64,000 nt of DNA from an uncultured Clostridia bacterium (GTDB lineage: Bacteria; Bacillota; Clostridia; Christensenellales; Aristaeellaceae), in the NCBI GenBank assembly GCA_934647165.1, contig CAKUFA010000008.1:1-64000 (forward strand), written 5' to 3'. The translations under genes and the position numbers were made by a program. The notes beneath the pieces were generated by a model that ran no database searches, had not been told where the DNA came from, and saw only the letters and a list, made by a program, of their open reading frames with translations. Positions 1 through 9,039 of the stretch are shown here, piece after piece (positions within the stretch are counted from its first letter, which is position 1; each line of letters opens with the position of its first letter).

Positions 1-228
1 GCCCAGACCTGCAAGGGCGCTGCCCTTGACCCGCGAAGGGACTTCGTCCCTTTCGAAACCCGTTTTGGGGGCTCCTTGGTGTGTTGGGCGCGCTCTTTTC
101 AGCCTTCGGCTGAAAAATTGCATGCGGGGTTTCTGGGCTTTGCACAGACCTACAAGGGCGCTGCCCTTGACCCGCGAAGGGACTTCGTCCCTTTCGAAAC
201 CCGTTCTGGGGGCTCCCTGGCTGTGCTA
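1..228 (+). repeat. Hairpin-array repeat, locus A (about 1.5-2 units, cut by window edge)
   Basis: Copies of a ~135-bp unit built of four short hairpins in fixed order. Here stem 1 is TTTTCAGCC/GGCTGAAAA, stem 2 is CTGGGC with a decayed partner, stem 3 is AAGGGC/GCCCTT, and stem 4 is AAGGGAC/GTCCCTT, followed by TTCGAAACCC and a linker GGCTCC(C/T)TGG. The first unit starts before the window. The array lies downstream of the ywlG terminator. An open frame crosses it, but it is repeat-derived and not called as a gene. Confidence 0.9.
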
Positions 229-267
229 TGAAAAAAGCACGGCGCTTTTCCGTCGTGCTTTTTTCAT
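228..267 (-). terminator. Rho-independent terminator after ywlG
   Basis: Stem AAAAAAGCACG/CGTGCTTTTTT with a short loop lies just after the ywlG stop and ends the long rimP-to-ywlG operon. A/T tracts on both arms make it potentially bidirectional. Confidence 0.85.
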
Positions 268-270
268 AAC

Positions 271-828
271 TTATTCTTCATACACCGCGCGGCTGCCGCC
301 GATATAGGGCAGTCTCGCATAGGCCATGGTCACATGCGCACATCCAAGCTGTGCAAACTGGCCGCGCAAAGGCACCGCCACCGGCCGAATATGCATTCCA
401 ACCAGCGTGTCTCCCACATCAATGGCCGCATCTGCCTGAATTGCCATGGCCAACGCAGGTTCCTGCATCAGCTTCCATGCAGCGCTTGGCACACTGCCGC
501 CTGCTTTGGGTTGAGGAATGGCGCGCACCTGACACAGGTGCATATCCTTCAGCACTTCCTTTTCCACCACAATAGCGCGGTTCAGGTGTTCACAGCATTG
601 GAAAGCCGCATGCAGCTGTCGTTCACGGCAAGCATCCAGCATGGCCTCGGCAATCACTTTGCCCAGCTCAGGCACACTGCCCTTGCCGATGCGTGCGCCC
701 ACCACCTCGCTGGTGGAGCATCCAAGCACAATCACTCCGCCCGCAGGAATCTGTCCCTGCTGCATCAATCGTTCCACACAATCCGACAGCACGTTGTGCG
801 CCTCGCGGCGCATTGTTTCCATGTCCAT
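271..828 (-). CDS. ywlG: TIGR01440/DUF436 (UPF0340, YwlG-like) protein
   Basis: 185 aa, the usual length of the UPF0340 family (B. subtilis YwlG). Family-typical stretches are the Gly-rich GCSTSEVVGARIGKG near residue 36 and the central HLNRAIVVE segment. The biochemical function is not established. ATG at 828 is preceded by an AAAGGA site. It is the last gene of the translation operon, 16 bp after ribF, and a strong terminator follows. No signal peptide or membrane segment is seen. Confidence 0.88.
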   Translation of the reverse strand: MDMETMRREAHNVLSDCVERLMQQGQIPAGGVIVLGCSTSEVVGARIGKGSVPELGKVIAEAMLDACRERQLHAAFQCCEHLNRAIVVEKEVLKDMHLCQVRAIPQPKAGGSVPSAAWKLMQEPALAMAIQADAAIDVGDTLVGMHIRPVAVPLRGQFAQLGCAHVTMAYARLPYIGGSRAVYEE

Positions 829-844
829 CCTTTATCCTTTCTTT

Positions 845-1762
845 TCAACGCAGGCTGGCGAAATAGTCCCGCGCATCCTGCGCATCCCGCGTAATCTGCG
901 CCTGCAACTCCTCCACACCGGCAAAGCGGTGCTCCGGCCGCTGAAAGTGCAGATAATCCAGCCGCACCTTTTTGCCGTAAAGCATCATGCACGCATCCAG
1001 CACATGTGCCTCCACAGTGATGTTTCCTTCCGGCAGCGTCGGATGCCGGCCCACGTTAACCACCGCCGGGTACGTGCGCTCCTCCACCGTGAGGTAGCAA
1101 GCATACACGCCATAGGCAGGCAGCACCTTGCCCTTGGGCGGCTCCACATTGGCGGTAGGATATCCCATCGTGCGCCCCACATGCTTACCGTCCATCACAC
1201 GTCCTGTCATGGTATACCAATGTCCCATCAAGCGGGTGGCTTCCTCCACGCACCCCTGCTCCAGCAAACCGCGGATGCGGGTAGAGCTTACCGTTGCACC
1301 GTCCAGCACCACATCCGGCACAATCACCGCTTCGCAGTGATTTTTCGCACACCACGTGCGGATGGTATCGCCGTTGCCGCGGCCCTGTGCTCCAAAGGTA
1401 TGGTTAAACCCGCATACCAGCGCTCTGGGATGATACTTTTCGCCAAGCTCCCGCAGATAATCCTCCGGTTCCTGTGCGGCAACCTGGCGCGTAAAGGTGG
1501 TCACGCACAGATTTTCCACACCGAAGGAAGCCATCAGCCGCGCCCTTTCCGGCAGGGTTGTCAGCAGAGGCGGTACCTTTTCCGGGCACAGCACCTGCAA
1601 AGGATGGGGTTCAAAAGTGCATACATTCAGCGGCAGATGATAGCGCTCTGCAAGCTCGTTTCCCGCCATCAGCAATGCCTGGTGGCCACGATGCACGCCG
1701 TCAAAGGTGCCCAGCACCAGCACGCAGGGACCTGCCTGCCGGGGATCTCGTAAGATCTTCAT
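845..1762 (-). CDS. ribF: Bifunctional riboflavin kinase/FMN adenylyltransferase
   Basis: 305 aa. The N-terminal FAD synthetase half opens with LVLGTFDGVHRGHQALL, the GxFDGxHxGH nucleotidyltransferase signature. The C-terminal flavokinase half has GRTMGYPTANVEPP (the G(R)xxGxPTAN motif) and a late VEAHVLD segment. It makes FMN and FAD from riboflavin in the cytoplasm. The ATG at 1762 has GGAGG spaced 8 nt and lies 2 bp after the truB stop; an in-frame start further upstream would overlap truB and has no better site. No FMN riboswitch precedes it. Confidence 0.96.
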   Translation of the reverse strand: MKILRDPRQAGPCVLVLGTFDGVHRGHQALLMAGNELAERYHLPLNVCTFEPHPLQVLCPEKVPPLLTTLPERARLMASFGVENLCVTTFTRQVAAQEPEDYLRELGEKYHPRALVCGFNHTFGAQGRGNGDTIRTWCAKNHCEAVIVPDVVLDGATVSSTRIRGLLEQGCVEEATRLMGHWYTMTGRVMDGKHVGRTMGYPTANVEPPKGKVLPAYGVYACYLTVEERTYPAVVNVGRHPTLPEGNITVEAHVLDACMMLYGKKVRLDYLHFQRPEHRFAGVEELQAQITRDAQDARDYFASLR

Positions 1763-1764
1763 CC

Positions 1765-2655
1765 TTATTCCTCCGTTTCCGGGGCAATGAGCGCTTTCCA
1801 CACCATTTCATCCTCTTGCCTGCACACAATGCCCCAGAACTGGCCGCATAGATACGCCCGCATCGGGCGCTCTTCCTGTGCGCCATCCTCCGGCAGAGGA
1901 AGCTTTGCACCGTTTTGCACCCTTTTGGCCAGGCGCGCCGGTACATCCCATCGCGGTAAATGCTGAAGCGGCGCATCCAGCGCAATCAGGTGCTGTGCCA
2001 GCGTACCCTGCCCGGCATAAGCATCGGCTTCCTCCAGTGTCATGGCAGTTGACAAATCAAACGAGCCGCTTTGCGCACGCAGCAAAAAGCGCATGTGCGC
2101 AGGACACCCCAACATCTCGCCCATATCATGGCAAATGGAACGAATGTAGGTGCCGCGCCCGCAATGGATGGTCATCAAGTATCCGTGATTGGGCATGGCT
2201 GCCTGCACATGGATGCTCTCCACATGCACCTGCCGCGTGGGTACTTCTACCGCCTGTCCCTTGCGTGCCATTTCATATAAGGGTTTGCCCCCAACCTTAA
2301 TGGCGGAATAGGCGCTTGGCGTTTGCCAAATATCCCCTGTTAATCGGCGTGCGGCTTCTTCCACCGCTTCTTGATCCGGATAGCGGTCGCCTGTTTCCAG
2401 CACGCACCCCGTCGCATCCTGCGTGTCAGTGCTTTGGCCAAACGCCACTTCCGCCACGTAGGTCTTTTCCTTGTCCACCAGATAGTCGAACAACCGCGCC
2501 GCCTTGCCGATCATCACCGGCAAAATTCCTGCGGCCTCGGGGTCAAGGGTTCCGGCGTGTCCCACGCGCTTTTCACCGGTCAGGCGGCGGGTCACAGCCA
2601 CCACGGCGGCGCTGGTCATGCCCGGGGGCTTCAGGATGTTCAAAAATCCGTTCAT
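1765..2655 (-). CDS. truB: tRNA pseudouridine(55) synthase TruB
   Basis: 296 aa. N-terminal LNILKPPGMTS and the catalytic motif GHAGTLDPEAAGILPV, whose Asp is the nucleophile, identify TruB. It converts U55 of the tRNA T-loop to pseudouridine. GRGTYIRSICHDMG in the middle is also family-typical, and a PUA-like C-terminal part follows. It overlaps the nrnA stop by 4 bp (ATGA), so it is translationally coupled in the translation operon. Confidence 0.97.
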   Translation of the reverse strand: MNGFLNILKPPGMTSAAVVAVTRRLTGEKRVGHAGTLDPEAAGILPVMIGKAARLFDYLVDKEKTYVAEVAFGQSTDTQDATGCVLETGDRYPDQEAVEEAARRLTGDIWQTPSAYSAIKVGGKPLYEMARKGQAVEVPTRQVHVESIHVQAAMPNHGYLMTIHCGRGTYIRSICHDMGEMLGCPAHMRFLLRAQSGSFDLSTAMTLEEADAYAGQGTLAQHLIALDAPLQHLPRWDVPARLAKRVQNGAKLPLPEDGAQEERPMRAYLCGQFWGIVCRQEDEMVWKALIAPETEE

Positions 2656-3641
2656 TGCACGGCTCCGTTCAATTCTTTTTCCATGGCTGCAAGCACTTGC
2701 GCTGCACCCTCCTGCAGGGGAGAATTCACCGTGCAGCCCGCCGCCAGCGCATGTCCGCCGCCGCCAAATGTCATGGCTACGCCGTCCACTGCATAGGGTG
2801 CAATCGCACGCAGCGAAACCTTCGTGCAGCCGTCCTCCGTTTCCCGTGCCATCATGGCCAGCTGCACGCCCTCCGTGTCCAGGCCAAAGTTCACCAGCGT
2901 GTCTGTGTGCTCAGGCATTGCCTCGCAGTCCGCCATGTCCTGCAGGGAAATGGTCATCACCGCAATGCGGCCGCCTGCCGCAAAGCGCATGGTATCCAAT
3001 GCCCGGCCGATCAGCTTCGTCTGCGCTTTGGCACGCTGGCGGAACAGCACGCGGTTAAGCTCCGCAAGGGGAAGATGACACTTTTCCAGCAGCTCGCCTG
3101 CTGCGCGAAAAGCCTCCGGCGTTGTGTTGCTAAAAGCGAAATTTCCCGTGTCGGTGCTGATTCCCGTATACAGGCATTGCCCGATTTCCGGCGTCAGCAC
3201 AACGTTCAGATGCTCCAGCAGCTCCTTCACCAGCAGCGCCGTGGCCGATGCACTGGGATCAATATCATTGATCCTGGCATACCCGGGATTGGTGCCGTGA
3301 TGATCCACCTGCACGGTAAACGCCGCCCGTTCCAACGCCTTCGCGCTTGTGCCAAGACGCGCCTCATCCGCCGCATCCACGGCAACGGTCAGGTCAAACG
3401 TCTCGTTTTCCATGCTGTCTGCGGTCCGAAAAGCATCCGCACCGCAAAGGAAATGCAAGTTGTCCGGAATTTTGTCCTGGCAGAAAACAGCCACCACTTT
3501 GCCCAGCTGCATCAATCCCAGCCGCAGCGCCAATGTGCTGCCGACGGTGTCTCCATCTGGGCTCACATGGGCGCACAACGCCACCTTTTTCGCCTGCGCA
3601 ATGGCCTTTGCCACTCCGTCAGGATTCCTCCTCAGCCCCAT
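2652..3641 (-). CDS. nrnA: DHH/DHHA1 phosphoesterase, NrnA-type oligoribonuclease/pAp phosphatase
   Basis: 329 aa. HVSPDGDTVGS near residue 23 and VQVDHHGTNPGY near 105 are the metal-binding DHH-family motifs; GGGGHALAAG near the C terminus is the DHHA1 substrate-binding loop. It is expected to degrade nano-RNA and dephosphorylate pAp. ATG at 3641 has a GGAGGGG site 11-12 nt upstream inside the end of rbfA, which it overlaps by 23 bp. The position between rbfA and truB is the common Bacillota order. Confidence 0.92.
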   Translation of the reverse strand: MGLRRNPDGVAKAIAQAKKVALCAHVSPDGDTVGSTLALRLGLMQLGKVVAVFCQDKIPDNLHFLCGADAFRTADSMENETFDLTVAVDAADEARLGTSAKALERAAFTVQVDHHGTNPGYARINDIDPSASATALLVKELLEHLNVVLTPEIGQCLYTGISTDTGNFAFSNTTPEAFRAAGELLEKCHLPLAELNRVLFRQRAKAQTKLIGRALDTMRFAAGGRIAVMTISLQDMADCEAMPEHTDTLVNFGLDTEGVQLAMMARETEDGCTKVSLRAIAPYAVDGVAMTFGGGGHALAAGCTVNSPLQEGAAQVLAAMEKELNGAVQ

Positions 3642-3999
3642 GTTCGTTTTTCCCCTCCGTCTTTTGCGCGTCCGCCAACACCTTGGCAATGTGTACGCCA
3701 TAGGCGATGTTCTGGTCGCTGACAAAGCTCATTTCCGGGCTATAACGGATGAGCATGCTTTTGCCCAGCGCTCGGCGAATATAGCCGGACGCACTCTTAA
3801 GCGCCTTGAGCAGGTCGTCCCGGCGGTCGTCTTCCAGCACGCTCACGTAAATTTTTGCGTAGCGCAGGTCGCGGGTTACTTCCGCCCGGGTGATGGAGAA
3901 AGTACCCGCAATGCGCGGATCGTTCAATTCCTCGCGGATGATGCGATCCACTTCACGGCGAACCTCCTCAGAAATTCGGTCGATTCTCTGATAGCTCAT
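3619..3999 (-). CDS. rbfA: 30S ribosome-binding factor A
   Basis: 126 aa KH-like protein. The N terminus RISEEVRREVDRIIREELNDPR and the segment LRYAKIYVSVLED are diagnostic. It binds the pre-30S subunit near helix 1 of 16S rRNA during maturation. The acidic C-terminal tail (EGKNEHGAEEES) is extra. It follows infB by about 106 bp. Confidence 0.95.
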   Translation of the reverse strand: MSYQRIDRISEEVRREVDRIIREELNDPRIAGTFSITRAEVTRDLRYAKIYVSVLEDDRRDDLLKALKSASGYIRRALGKSMLIRYSPEMSFVSDQNIAYGVHIAKVLADAQKTEGKNEHGAEEES

Positions 4000-4105
4000 G
4001 CTTGTCCTTTCCTGCGGGGATCATTGCCCCAAAACCAGCGAGTGCGGGAGGGCGGAGGCACCCTATGGCCCCGTCCTCCCGCCTTGCAGAATTGATTGAT
4101 TGTGT

Positions 4106-7100
4106 TTAGCGCGGAATCTCTTCCATCACATAGCACTCGACAATGTCGCCTTCCTTGATGTCGTTGTGGCCCTCGAGGCTCATGCCGCACTCGAAACCTT
4201 CCTTCATCTCCTTGACATCGTCCTTGAGGTGCTTCAGGCTGCTAAGCTTGCCTTCAAACACCACCACGTTTTCACGCAGCAGGCGCACCTGCGCGTTGCG
4301 CTGCATCTTGCCATCCTGCACATAGCAGCCGGCAATGATGCCTGCACCGGTAATCTTGAACACATTGCGAACCTCGGCGTGGCCAAGGATGACTTCCTTG
4401 TACTCCGGTTCGAGCATGCCTTTCATAGCCTTTTCCATGTCCTCAATGGCCTTGTAAATCACCGTGTACAGCCGCACATCCACTTTCTCGCGTTCAGCCG
4501 TTTCACGGGCAGAAGCATCCGGGCGGATGTTGAAGCCGATGATGATCGCATTGAAAGCGGCAGCCAGATTCACGTCGTCCTTGGTGATAGCGCCTGCACC
4601 GGAATGCAGCACGCGTACCTTCACCTCGTCGTTGGACAGCTTCTCCATGGCCTGCTTCACAGCTTCCACGGAGCCCTGCACGTCCGCCTTGATAATCAGG
4701 TTCAGCGTGGTCACCTTACCCGCCTCAATGGTGGAGAACAGATTCTCCATGCTCATCTTGGCCATGGTGGCTTCGCGGGATGCCTTCAACTTATCGCGGC
4801 GTTCCTGTGCCACCTGACGGCTCAGGTGATCGTCGCCCACAGCAATCAGCTCATCGCCTGCGGCAGGCACTTCGTCAAAGCCCATGATCTCCACCGGCAT
4901 GGACGGGCCGGCAGAGGCAACCTTTTCGCCCCGGTCGTTAATCAGCGCGCGCACACGGCCGGAAGCCATGCCGGCGATGATATTGTCGCCCACGCGGAGC
5001 GTACCATTCTGGAGCAGCACCGTGGCCAACGGACCGCGCGCCTTGTCCAGCTTGGCTTCGATGATGACGCCGCGGCCGAGACGGTTGGGATTGGCGCGAA
5101 GCTGCAACATGTCGGCCTGCAGAAGAATCATCTCCAGCAGATCGTCCACGCCTTGTCCGGTCAGCGCGCTCACCGGCACAGTGATGGTGTCTCCGCCCCA
5201 GTCCTCGCACACAATACCGTACTGGGTCAGATCCTGCTTCACCCGTTCGGGATCAGCCGCAGGTTTATCCATCTTGTTGATGGCCACAATAATCGGCACA
5301 CCCGCCGCCTTGGCATGGTTGATGGATTCCACCGTCTGCGGCATCACGCTGTCGTCCGCCGCAACCACCAGCACGGCAATGTCCGTAGCCTGGGTGCCGC
5401 GGGCACGCATGGCTGTGAAGGCTTCGTGACCAGGGGTATCCAGGAAGGTGATGCTGCGGCCGTCCACATCCACGGTATACGCACCGATGTGCTGGGTGAT
5501 ACCGCCTGCTTCGCCAGCCGTGACGCGGGACTTGCGGATGTAGTCCAGCAGGGAGGTCTTGCCGTGGTCAACGTGACCCATGATGGTCACCACCGGCGGA
5601 CGGGACTGGAGGTTCTCCTCATCATCGTCAAAGTCCTCGGCAACCAGCGCGTCCTCAGCCGTCTGCTCAGGCTTCTTCTCCAGGGTAATGTCAAAGTCGG
5701 AGCACACCAGCTGGGCGGTGTCAAAGTCAATTTCACTGTTGATGGTGGCCATGTTGCCCAGCATGAACAGCTTCTTGATAATTTCGCCCGAGGGCTTGCC
5801 GATCTTCTCGCACAGGTCACGCACCACAATGGTGTCCCCCGCCATGTACGCCGTTTCAATCTTGATGGGCGCCATCATCTGCTGAGCAGAGGGCTTCTTG
5901 ATACGCGAGCGCTTACCGCCGCGGATCACATCATCATCATAACCGTTGAAGTTGTCACGCGCCATCTGCTTGCGGTTGCGCGTCACACGTTCCGGATCAT
6001 GCTGACGGACGTAATTCTTCTTGTTCGGATCGTAGTTGGACACGCGCTCCTTCTCCACAGGAGGCGTCAGTTCCGGTGCGCGGTTGCGGTTCATGCCCGG
6101 GCGTACACCGCCGCCCATGGGGCGGTTCATGCCGCCTTGCGGGCGATTCTGGCCAAAGCCGCCCTGGGCAGGCCGTGCGGCAAAGCCGCCTTGCGGCCGG
6201 GGTGCGCCACCCTGCTGGTTGGCGGGGCGGCCATAGGGGCTCTGCGGATTCGCGGGACGGCCGTAAGGCGCTTGTCCCTGCTGGTTGGCAGGGCGGCCAT
6301 AGGGACCCTGTGGATTCGCGGGGCGGCCGTAAGGCGCCTGACCCTGCGGATTCGCAGGACGGCCATAGGGGCCCTGCGGATTCGCGGGGCGGCCGTAAGG
6401 GCCTGCCGGACGTGCACCGCCCTGCTGTACAGGCCGCGGCGGCATCGGCGGACGAATCACGTTTGGTGCAAGGCCAACCGGCTTTTGCACAATCTGTTGA
6501 CCAGGACGCGCGATAATCTGGCCGATTGCAGGCTTCTTCGGCGCTTCAGGTGCAGGCGCAGCTTCCGCTTTGGGGGCAGGCGCAGCCTTGGGCGCTTCCC
6601 GCTTGGGCTGCGCAGCCGCAGCAGGTTTTTCTTCTGTCTTGGCAGTCTCCTGCTTGGGGGCAGGCGCAGCTTCCGTCTTGGGCGCTTCCTGCTTCGGTGC
6701 AGCTTCTGCTTTAGGGGCAGGTTCTGCCTTGGGGGCAGCAGGTTTAGGCTCATCCTTTACCTCTGCCTTGGGGGCAGCGGCAGCCTTCACGGCTTCTTCC
6801 GCAGCCTTACGGTCGCTTTCCGCCTTGCGGGCAGCGGCCTCGTCTTCTGCACGTGCAGCCTCCATGGCAGCCTTTTCATCCTCATCCAACATGGTGAAGG
6901 CCTTGGAGTGGGAGGACAGCACCTTCTCCTGCTCCTCGCGGCGCTTCTGGGCAGCGCGCTCCTCCTCCTCCCTGGCGAAGCGGTTTTCCATCTTCCGCAG
7001 GGATTGCATCAGCGCATCAGCGCTCTTGCGCATCTTTGTTGCCTGATCCAACACCTTGGACGCGCCAGAGGCCAGTTCCTTTGTGGCATCCTTCTTGTTC

Positions 7101-7111
7101 ACTCTCGTCAT
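4106..7111 (-). CDS. infB: Translation initiation factor IF-2
   Basis: 1001 aa. A long basic/acidic N-terminal region (about residues 1-390) has a coiled segment rich in K, E and A, a P/A/K/E-rich stretch and six PYGRPAN-type repeats. The IF2_N domain follows (KIGKPSGEIIKKLFMLG). The GTPase has G1 GHVDHGKTS, switch I AGGITQHIGAY, G3 DTPGHEAF and G4 NKMD. EF-Tu-like domain 2, IF-2 domain 3 and C-terminal domains complete it. It brings fMet-tRNA to the 30S subunit. The ATG at 7111 overlaps the ylxQ stop (ATGA), so the few in-frame codons upstream are not needed. Confidence 0.97.
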   Translation of the reverse strand: MTRVNKKDATKELASGASKVLDQATKMRKSADALMQSLRKMENRFAREEEERAAQKRREEQEKVLSSHSKAFTMLDEDEKAAMEAARAEDEAAARKAESDRKAAEEAVKAAAAPKAEVKDEPKPAAPKAEPAPKAEAAPKQEAPKTEAAPAPKQETAKTEEKPAAAAQPKREAPKAAPAPKAEAAPAPEAPKKPAIGQIIARPGQQIVQKPVGLAPNVIRPPMPPRPVQQGGARPAGPYGRPANPQGPYGRPANPQGQAPYGRPANPQGPYGRPANQQGQAPYGRPANPQSPYGRPANQQGGAPRPQGGFAARPAQGGFGQNRPQGGMNRPMGGGVRPGMNRNRAPELTPPVEKERVSNYDPNKKNYVRQHDPERVTRNRKQMARDNFNGYDDDVIRGGKRSRIKKPSAQQMMAPIKIETAYMAGDTIVVRDLCEKIGKPSGEIIKKLFMLGNMATINSEIDFDTAQLVCSDFDITLEKKPEQTAEDALVAEDFDDDEENLQSRPPVVTIMGHVDHGKTSLLDYIRKSRVTAGEAGGITQHIGAYTVDVDGRSITFLDTPGHEAFTAMRARGTQATDIAVLVVAADDSVMPQTVESINHAKAAGVPIIVAINKMDKPAADPERVKQDLTQYGIVCEDWGGDTITVPVSALTGQGVDDLLEMILLQADMLQLRANPNRLGRGVIIEAKLDKARGPLATVLLQNGTLRVGDNIIAGMASGRVRALINDRGEKVASAGPSMPVEIMGFDEVPAAGDELIAVGDDHLSRQVAQERRDKLKASREATMAKMSMENLFSTIEAGKVTTLNLIIKADVQGSVEAVKQAMEKLSNDEVKVRVLHSGAGAITKDDVNLAAAFNAIIIGFNIRPDASARETAEREKVDVRLYTVIYKAIEDMEKAMKGMLEPEYKEVILGHAEVRNVFKITGAGIIAGCYVQDGKMQRNAQVRLLRENVVVFEGKLSSLKHLKDDVKEMKEGFECGMSLEGHNDIKEGDIVECYVMEEIPR
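6190..6410 (-). repeat. In-gene tandem repeat coding six PYGRPAN units in IF-2
   Basis: Six imperfect ~30-36-nt units encode PYGRPANPQG or PYGRPANQQG, separated by Q, QA or S spacers, inside the disordered N-terminal part of infB. High nucleotide identity between units suggests recent tandem expansion. Confidence 0.85.
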
Positions 7112-7470
7112 TCGACGCTTGCACCCCCGCAATGAATTTCCGTTTTTATCTGTTGTTGCCCGAAGGTTTCATCCTCCAGGAGGGAACACATCTGATCGGC
7201 CAAACCGCCGGGCGAAATCGCCATGGCGACTCCCGGCCTGCCGGTAGCCTGCTGCAAGAGTCCGCCGGGCACCCGCAGCAGGCGCACACCATAATGCGTA
7301 CATGCCGCACGGTACTTGTCCCACGTGCCGGGGGACGCATCGGCATCCACCAGCAGCACGCCGGTCTTTCCGCCGCGAACTGCCGCCAAGCACCCGTCCA
7401 TGCCGAAAGTGGCCTGCCGTGCACGCACGCACAGTCCCATCAGCCCGCGAAGCTTCACTTCATCCGCCAC
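7108..7470 (-). CDS. ylxQ: L7Ae/L30e-family ribosomal protein-like YlxQ
   Basis: 120 aa. The small L7Ae fold is suggested by an N-terminal LRGLMGLCVRARQATFGMD segment and a central VLLVDADASPGTWDKY segment matching the usual LVLLAxDASxNT region. YlxQ proteins bind K-turn RNA. The gene lies between ylxR and infB, as in B. subtilis. It starts 4 bp after the ylxR stop and overlaps infB by 4 bp. Confidence 0.88.
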   Translation of the reverse strand: MADEVKLRGLMGLCVRARQATFGMDGCLAAVRGGKTGVLLVDADASPGTWDKYRAACTHYGVRLLRVPGGLLQQATGRPGVAMAISPGGLADQMCSLLEDETFGQQQIKTEIHCGGASVE

Positions 7471-7474
7471 GTGC

Positions 7475-7759
7475 TCACACCTCTTCCGGTGCAGGCAGGG
7501 CTTCCAGTTCCGCCTGCAGCTGCTGCGCCACTTCTTCGCTCAGCTGAACCTCCAGCTGGCGTTCCAGCTGGCGCTGTTTGATGGCGCGTTTGAGGCAATC
7601 GGCATTCCGACATACATAGGCGCCGCGCCCCGGCTTCTTGCCGCCGGGATCCATGGACACGCCGCCGTCAGGCGCACGCACCACGCGGATCAGCTCCCGC
7701 TTTGGCTTCATTTCCCGGCAGCCGACGCACATTCGCATGGGAATCTTCTTTGGCTTCAT
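7475..7759 (-). CDS. ylxR: YlxR (DUF448) RNA-binding/regulatory protein
   Basis: 94 aa from the ATG at 7759. The family core CVGCREMKPKRELIRVVR and GRGAYVCRNADCLKRA is present, with paired Cys residues. AAGGAGGGG sits about 10 nt upstream of this ATG. A further in-frame ATG at 7804 overlaps the nusA stop by one base and would add 15 residues that look unlike the family. YlxR proteins bind RNA and have been linked to glucose-responsive regulation and to RNase P. The order nusA-ylxR-ylxQ-infB is conserved. Confidence 0.9.
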   Translation of the reverse strand: MKPKKIPMRMCVGCREMKPKRELIRVVRAPDGGVSMDPGGKKPGRGAYVCRNADCLKRAIKQRQLERQLEVQLSEEVAQQLQAELEALPAPEEV

Positions 7760-7803
7760 CCGCCCGGTTCCCCTCCTTGACTCCTTTTCGGCTCCCCCTG
7801 TCA

Positions 7804-9006
7804 TCACAGGGTATCGTCATCCTCCGGCATGCTCTCCGCAGGTGCGGTGAAAGCATCGAAGCTTTCCTCCGCTTCCTTCACAGGCTCCTCCGGCACTTCA
7901 ATGGCCATGTCATCCATTTCCGCCGCCTGAGATTGGGACTTGATGTCGATCTTCCAGCCGGTGAGACGCGCGGCCAGACGGGCGTTCTGCCCCTCCTTGC
8001 CGATGGCCAGGGACAGCTGATTGTCCGGCACAATCACGCGGCAGGCTTTTTCGTTTTCCGCCGTGAACACGCTCAGCACATGGGCAGGATTCAGGGCGTT
8101 TGCCACAAACTCCGCCGGATCCGCCGACCACTTGATGATGTCGATCTTTTCGCCCTTCAGTTCCGTCACCACGCGATCCACACGGCCGCCGCGCTGACCC
8201 ACGCACGCGCCCACCGGATCAATCATGATGTCAGAGGAGGACACGGCCATCTTCGTGCGGCTACCGGCTTCCCTGGCAATGGACTTGATGGTCACCACAC
8301 CTGCGGCAATTTCCGGCACTTCCATCTCAAACAGGCGCTTGACCAGGTTGGGATGCGTGCGGCTCACGCGAACCTGCGGCGCATGGTTGCCCGTTGCGCC
8401 CGCGCGGTGCACTTCCAGCACATAAACCTTGATATGGTCGTCATCATGCAGCACTTCGCCGGGAATCATATCCGCCTGATCCAGCACGCCCTCGGTGCGG
8501 CCCAGTTCCACATACACGGTCTTGGGCTCCACGCGCTGCACCACAGCAGTCAGGATTTCATTTTCCTTTTCGATGTACTCATCATAGATTTTTCCGCGCT
8601 CCGCCTCGCGGATGCGCTGCATAATCACCTGCTTGGCCGTCTGCGCGGCAACGCGCAGGAAGCCGTTGGGCGTCACATCCACCTCGGCAATGTCGCCCAT
8701 CTGATAGTTGGGCTTGATCTTCTGCGCTTCTTCCAGGGTGATCTGATTGCCCTCATCCTCCACCTCGGGCACGATGAGCTTGCGGGCATACACGTGCGCC
8801 ACGCCGTCATTGCGGCCAACAACCACCGACAGATTGGCAGGCACAGCCTCGCCCTTTACCTGATTTTTGCGATAAGCAGCCTTCAGTGCTTCCTCAATAG
8901 CGCCAAAAAGCAGCTCCTCACTGATATCCTTTTCTTTCGCCAAAGCCTTGATGGCCTCGATAATTTCTGACTTTTCCGGCTTCTCGGTCTTCACGGTTTT
9001 CTTCAT
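7804..9006 (-). CDS. nusA: Transcription termination/antitermination factor NusA
   Basis: 400 aa. The N-terminal RNAP-binding domain (ISEELLFGAIEEALKAAYRK) is followed by an S1 domain and two KH domains (PVGACVGQRGGRVDRVVTELKGEKIDI and LAIGKEGQNARLAARLTGW). The C-terminal tail is short and acidic with no AR repeats, as in Bacillota. It modulates pausing and termination. It follows rimP by about 33 bp. Confidence 0.97.
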   Translation of the reverse strand: MKKTVKTEKPEKSEIIEAIKALAKEKDISEELLFGAIEEALKAAYRKNQVKGEAVPANLSVVVGRNDGVAHVYARKLIVPEVEDEGNQITLEEAQKIKPNYQMGDIAEVDVTPNGFLRVAAQTAKQVIMQRIREAERGKIYDEYIEKENEILTAVVQRVEPKTVYVELGRTEGVLDQADMIPGEVLHDDDHIKVYVLEVHRAGATGNHAPQVRVSRTHPNLVKRLFEMEVPEIAAGVVTIKSIAREAGSRTKMAVSSSDIMIDPVGACVGQRGGRVDRVVTELKGEKIDIIKWSADPAEFVANALNPAHVLSVFTAENEKACRVIVPDNQLSLAIGKEGQNARLAARLTGWKIDIKSQSQAAEMDDMAIEVPEEPVKEAEESFDAFTAPAESMPEDDDTL

Positions 9007-9039
9007 GTTCCGCCCTCCTGAGCTTATTGTATGCGCGGC

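Noticed and set aside
4100..7135. 1011-codon plus-strand frame opposite infB
   Set aside because: It mirrors the reverse strand of a clear IF-2 gene; the composition (His/Leu/Arg-rich) is typical of an antisense shadow.
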